A DNA stretch of 64,000 nucleotides, from the NCBI RefSeq assembly GCF_000708595.2, contig NZ_JARP01000001.1, positions 744,001 through 808,000 of the forward strand, given 5' to 3'. A program made the position numbers and the translations under genes. Below are positions 61,602 through 64,000 of the stretch, piece after piece. This DNA is from Flavobacterium sp. KJJ (GTDB lineage Bacteria; Bacteroidota; Bacteroidia; Flavobacteriales; Flavobacteriaceae). The notes beneath the pieces are model-generated. The model was not told where the DNA came from. It searched no databases and saw nothing but the letters and a program-made list of their open reading frames with translations. Numbering within the stretch: the stretch's first letter is position 1; the number at the start of each line of letters is the position of its first letter.

Positions 61602-61642
61602 GAAAAACCCCTCAAGCAATTCAACTCTTGAGGGGTTTTTTA
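61602..61642 (+). terminator. intrinsic terminator after cupin pair
   Basis: AAAACCCCTCAAG pairs with CTTGAGGGGTTTT around CAATTCAACT, followed by TT. Confidence 0.93.
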
Positions 61643-61670
61643 AAATAAATAATAACCAATTAAATTTATT

Positions 61671-62258
61671 TTATTTTTTGTCTAAATTTTGTTTTAGCAT
61701 TTTAGCATGTTCCAAATGTGCGGTCAATCCGGCAATATTATTGGATGCCCAAATTCTAACTTGTTCGTCTTTTGCATCTTCAGATGCTTTTTTTAATTTA
61801 TCGATGGCTTTTTCATGACCGTCAATCATTAAGTCGGCGAATTTTTTATCAAAATCAAGACCTGATTTTTCATTTAATTTGTTGTATTCATCTTGACCAT
61901 CTTCTGTTAAAGAAGTTGGTAAAGTAAAGTTTTTAGCTTTCGCTAAAGCGCTTACTTCAGACGCTGCTTTGGTGTGCTCGTCAACAAGCATTTTACCAAA
62001 ATTTTTCACTTCTGTATTTGTACTTTTTATTTGAGCTAATTTTCCGATTTCGATTTCAGCCAAATTAATTTCGGCTTGATCCACTAGAAATTTAGAATCG
62101 TCTTTTGTATCGTCTATAGAGTCAAATTTTGCTTCGTTTGCATCTTCTGCTACTTCTTTTGGGTCTTCTTGTTTTGGTTCATTTTTGCAAGAATTCAAGA
62201 AAATAATGATAAGTCCTGCTCCTAAAATTAATTTTCCGGCTAATAGTATCTTTTTCAT
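61671..62258 (-). CDS. DUF4142 lipoprotein
   Basis: The 195-residue product has a lipoprotein signal (ILNSC-like, FLNSCKNEP, Cys about 24), an acidic linker and a helical DUF4142 (ferritin-like) domain with FLVDQAEINLAEIEIGKLAQIKSTNTEVKNFGKMLVDEHTKAASEV and the GHEKAIDKLKKAS helix. Metal-ligand-like Glu/His pairs (EIEIG, DEHTK, DGHEKA, EHAK) sit at equivalent places in the helices. Function unknown; often linked to stress. Confidence 0.87.
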   Translation of the reverse strand: MKKILLAGKLILGAGLIIIFLNSCKNEPKQEDPKEVAEDANEAKFDSIDDTKDDSKFLVDQAEINLAEIEIGKLAQIKSTNTEVKNFGKMLVDEHTKAASEVSALAKAKNFTLPTSLTEDGQDEYNKLNEKSGLDFDKKFADLMIDGHEKAIDKLKKASEDAKDEQVRIWASNNIAGLTAHLEHAKMLKQNLDKK

Positions 62259-62723
62259 GATTTATAGTTTAAATGTTATGATGTAAAATTATTCACATTG
62301 AAGGAGAATATTTTACAGCATTTTTAGATAATGTTATAGGATTTTGATACAGATAAGGTTTTACAAAAACATTCATTTAATATAATGTTTTCGCTTTATA
62401 AAAAATAAATTAAATAAGAATTGAGTCTTCATTAAAATAATGTCAAGATTTTTAGATTAAGCAAAACTCAACCTGAATTTAAAATGATCAAGATTCATTC
62501 GTTGTAAAACATTAAATGAATTAATGAGATCAATATTTTAGTGATGTATCGGGTAGGAGATATTATATATAAGCATTGGCAGAATAAATTTTTTATAAAC
62601 TTAAATTATTTGTCCTAGAGTTAATTATGAAAATTATTAGAAAAATTGTATAACGGTAAAATCTTAGTTTATATTGAATTTTGATATACCAAACATCAAA
62701 TTATTAATCTAAATTTTCAAATC
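62259..62723. other. 465-base non-coding gap
   Basis: Between the divergent DUF4142 and small-protein genes. Very A+T-rich; I see no frame over 30 codons with a plausible start, no terminator and no word array. A small RNA cannot be excluded by eye. Confidence 0.45.
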
Positions 62724-62897
62724 ATGCCAGATTCAAAAAACAAAAATGAATTGCATTCAGGAGAAGAAGGAGGAAGAGTTAGACCATATGAAGAGTGGAC
62801 AAAGGATGAATTGTATCAGCAAGCTATTAAAGCTGGTATTTCAGGCCGTTCTTATATGAATAAAAAGAGTCTAATCCGCTCGTTACGTACCCATTAA
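62724..62897 (+). CDS. 57-residue Rho-N/SAP-like small protein
   Basis: The product opens MPDSKNKNELHSGEEGGRVR; its second half, WTKDELYQQAIKAGISGRSYMNKKSLIRSLRTH, fits the helix-extended-helix of Rho N-terminal-like or SAP-like DNA/RNA-binding motifs (T-x-x-E/D-L-Y-x-x-A...I-x-G-R-S...L-I-x-x-L-R). It stands just upstream of topoisomerase IB, with a 9-base word array in between. A nucleic-acid-binding role is inferred only from the motif. Confidence 0.72.
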   Translation: MPDSKNKNELHSGEEGGRVRPYEEWTKDELYQQAIKAGISGRSYMNKKSLIRSLRTH

Positions 62898-62912
62898 AAT
62901 TAAAATAATAGT

Positions 62913-62992
62913 GCCGCAGATTTCGCAGATTTGAAGAATAAGAAAAGAATAATGAAAGAGAGAATCTCTGAAAATCTGTGAAATCTGCGGCA
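62913..62992. repeat. nonamer inverted word array before topoisomerase IB
   Basis: CGCAGATTT occurs twice in perfect 9-base register (62915-62932); the complement words AATCTCTGA, AAATCTGTG and AAATCTGCG (62963-62989) follow. The 20-base arms 62913-62932 and 62972-62991 match at 19 of 20 positions as an inverted repeat. Confidence 0.88.
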
Positions 62993-63031
62993 AAAATAGC
63001 CACTTGACGGAAAAAATTAAAAGTTACTATC

Positions 63032-64000
63032 ATGAATGCAGCAGCAAAAACCGAAAAACTAATGAATCAATTAATCAAAACACCACATTTGGTGATTGAT
63101 AAATTAGATTTAGTTTACGTAAACAACCAAACATTACCTATTGAAAGATGCAAATGCGAAGATGGTTTTATTTATAAAAAAAACGGACGCTGTATTAAGC
63201 AAAAAAGTGAGCTAAAACGAATCAGCAGTTTGGTTTTGCCTCCCGCTTGGGTAAATGTGCAAATATCAGATTTGCCAAATGGACATTTACAGGCCGTTGG
63301 TTTAGATGATAAAAACAGAAAGCAATATAGATATCATCCAAAATGGAATTTGATCCGCAATCAGACTAAATTCTATAAAATAGCCGAATTTGGTTCTAAA
63401 CTTCCTGCTATCAGACAACAAGTCGATACTGATTTAGAGCAAAAAGACTGGGGTAAAGAAAAAGTCATTGCGCTTGTAATTCGATTGATGGAAGAAACGC
63501 ACATCCGAATCGGAAATGAAAAATACGCAAAAGACAATAAATCATACGGGCTTTCGACTTTACGAAAACGCCACATCAACATCAATAAAAATTCGCTTAG
63601 GTTTGAATTTATTGGAAAAAAAGGAAAACAGCATACAATTACAACCAGAAATAAACAACTGGTAAAATTAGTAAGCCGATGTGAGGAAATTCCAGGAAGA
63701 GAAGTTTTTAAATATTACGATAAAAACGGCGAAAGAAAAGTTTTGGACAGCCATATGGTCAATGAATATCTGCATACCATTTCTGGCGAATATTTTAGCG
63801 CAAAAGATTTTAGAACTTGGGCTGCCTCAATTATATTTTTTGAAAGTTTGATGGAAATGGGAGTCACTTCTGATGAAAAGGAAATCAAAAAGAACATTCT
63901 TTCTGCTTACGACAGTACTGCTGAAGCATTAGGTAATACAAGGAATGTCTGTAAAAATTATTATGTACATCCGTTGTTGGTTTCGACTTATGAAGACGGA
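63032..64000 (+). CDS. type IB DNA topoisomerase, 3' truncated by window edge
   Basis: Relaxes supercoils by a 3'-phosphotyrosine intermediate. 323 residues are present, and the frame is open at the end. The family core is clear: LPPAWVNVQIS, GHLQAVGLDDKNRKQYRYHPKW, RLMEETHIRIGNEKYAKDN, FRTWAAS (catalytic Arg) and KNYYVHPLLVSTY, in which Tyr311 before VHP is the likely nucleophile. So only the C-terminal tail is missing. Near the N-terminus the usual G-K-G-F segment reads RCKCEDGFIYKKNGRCIK, with three Cys not typical of the family. A Rho-N-like gene lies upstream. Confidence 0.93.
   Translation, partial: MNAAAKTEKLMNQLIKTPHLVIDKLDLVYVNNQTLPIERCKCEDGFIYKKNGRCIKQKSELKRISSLVLPPAWVNVQISDLPNGHLQAVGLDDKNRKQYRYHPKWNLIRNQTKFYKIAEFGSKLPAIRQQVDTDLEQKDWGKEKVIALVIRLMEETHIRIGNEKYAKDNKSYGLSTLRKRHININKNSLRFEFIGKKGKQHTITTRNKQLVKLVSRCEEIPGREVFKYYDKNGERKVLDSHMVNEYLHTISGEYFSAKDFRTWAASIIFFESLMEMGVTSDEKEIKKNILSAYDSTAEALGNTRNVCKNYYVHPLLVSTYEDG

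Noticed and set aside
61146-61619. 157-codon antisense frame over the second cupin
   Set aside because: Shadow of the cupin frame and overlaps the terminator.
1-64000. tRNA, rRNA, riboswitch, prophage or insertion sequence
   Set aside because: None recognised by eye on either strand; small structured RNAs could be missed without a covariance search.

Overview
The window looks like chromosomal DNA of a Flavobacterium-type member of the Bacteroidetes. The evidence is strong A+T bias, promoters of the TAnnTTTG type in place of sigma70 boxes, a type IX secretion sorting domain on a pectate lyase, OmpA and BamA-like outer-membrane proteins, MiaE and YtxJ homologues, and the acylated-ornithine (argF') version of arginine synthesis. 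I see no rRNA, tRNA, CRISPR array, insertion sequence or prophage.

Layout. 1-7834: an arginine/proline biosynthesis cluster, argD(partial)-proA-proB-argF'-argB-argE-argH, all on the plus strand. 7916-16287: secreted pectate lyase, two DUF2157-like membrane proteins, YtxJ, ClpB, a 40-residue peptide and a DUF808 membrane protein. 16620-22468: a lipoprotein, then the two agmatine-to-putrescine genes (aguB, aguA) flanking an OmpA porin and a large surface lipoprotein. 22625-32308: housekeeping and catabolic genes (secreted EEP-family enzyme, fumarylacetoacetase, glyA, miaE, guaC, a GNAT, a frameshifted HI0074/nucleotidyltransferase pair, a pentapeptide protein, aspA). 32392-43459: envelope and signalling genes (BamA-like protein, OmpR-type two-component system, UspA-like protein, bestrophin, MocR regulator with a divergent EamA exporter, acyl-CoA dehydrogenase/oxidase). 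43698-49745: a carbohydrate-linked run (DUF6377-type membrane regulator, GH3, DUF1349 protein, acyltransferase 3). 49984-61556: old yellow enzyme with ArsR repressor, a TlpA thioredoxin, a ChrB-domain/AraC fusion, a GH2 glycosidase, a propeller lipoprotein, Crp-like and AraC regulators and two tandem cupins. 61671-64000: a DUF4142 lipoprotein, a 57-residue Rho-N-like protein and DNA topoisomerase IB, which runs off the end.

The most unusual signal is not a gene. At least ten intergenic gaps carry tandem arrays of a short word with a strict period of 7, 8 or 9 bases. In most of them the array is followed by an array of the reverse-complement word with the same or nearly the same period, giving a long degenerate hairpin. 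The word differs from gap to gap, and the right arm often touches the next start codon. A separate 85-90 bp imperfect palindrome occurs twice. Three transcriptional regulators (ArsR, Crp-like, AraC) have TAnnTTTG exactly four bases before ATG, which predicts leaderless mRNAs.

Functions are inferred from motifs and family knowledge; no database search was run.
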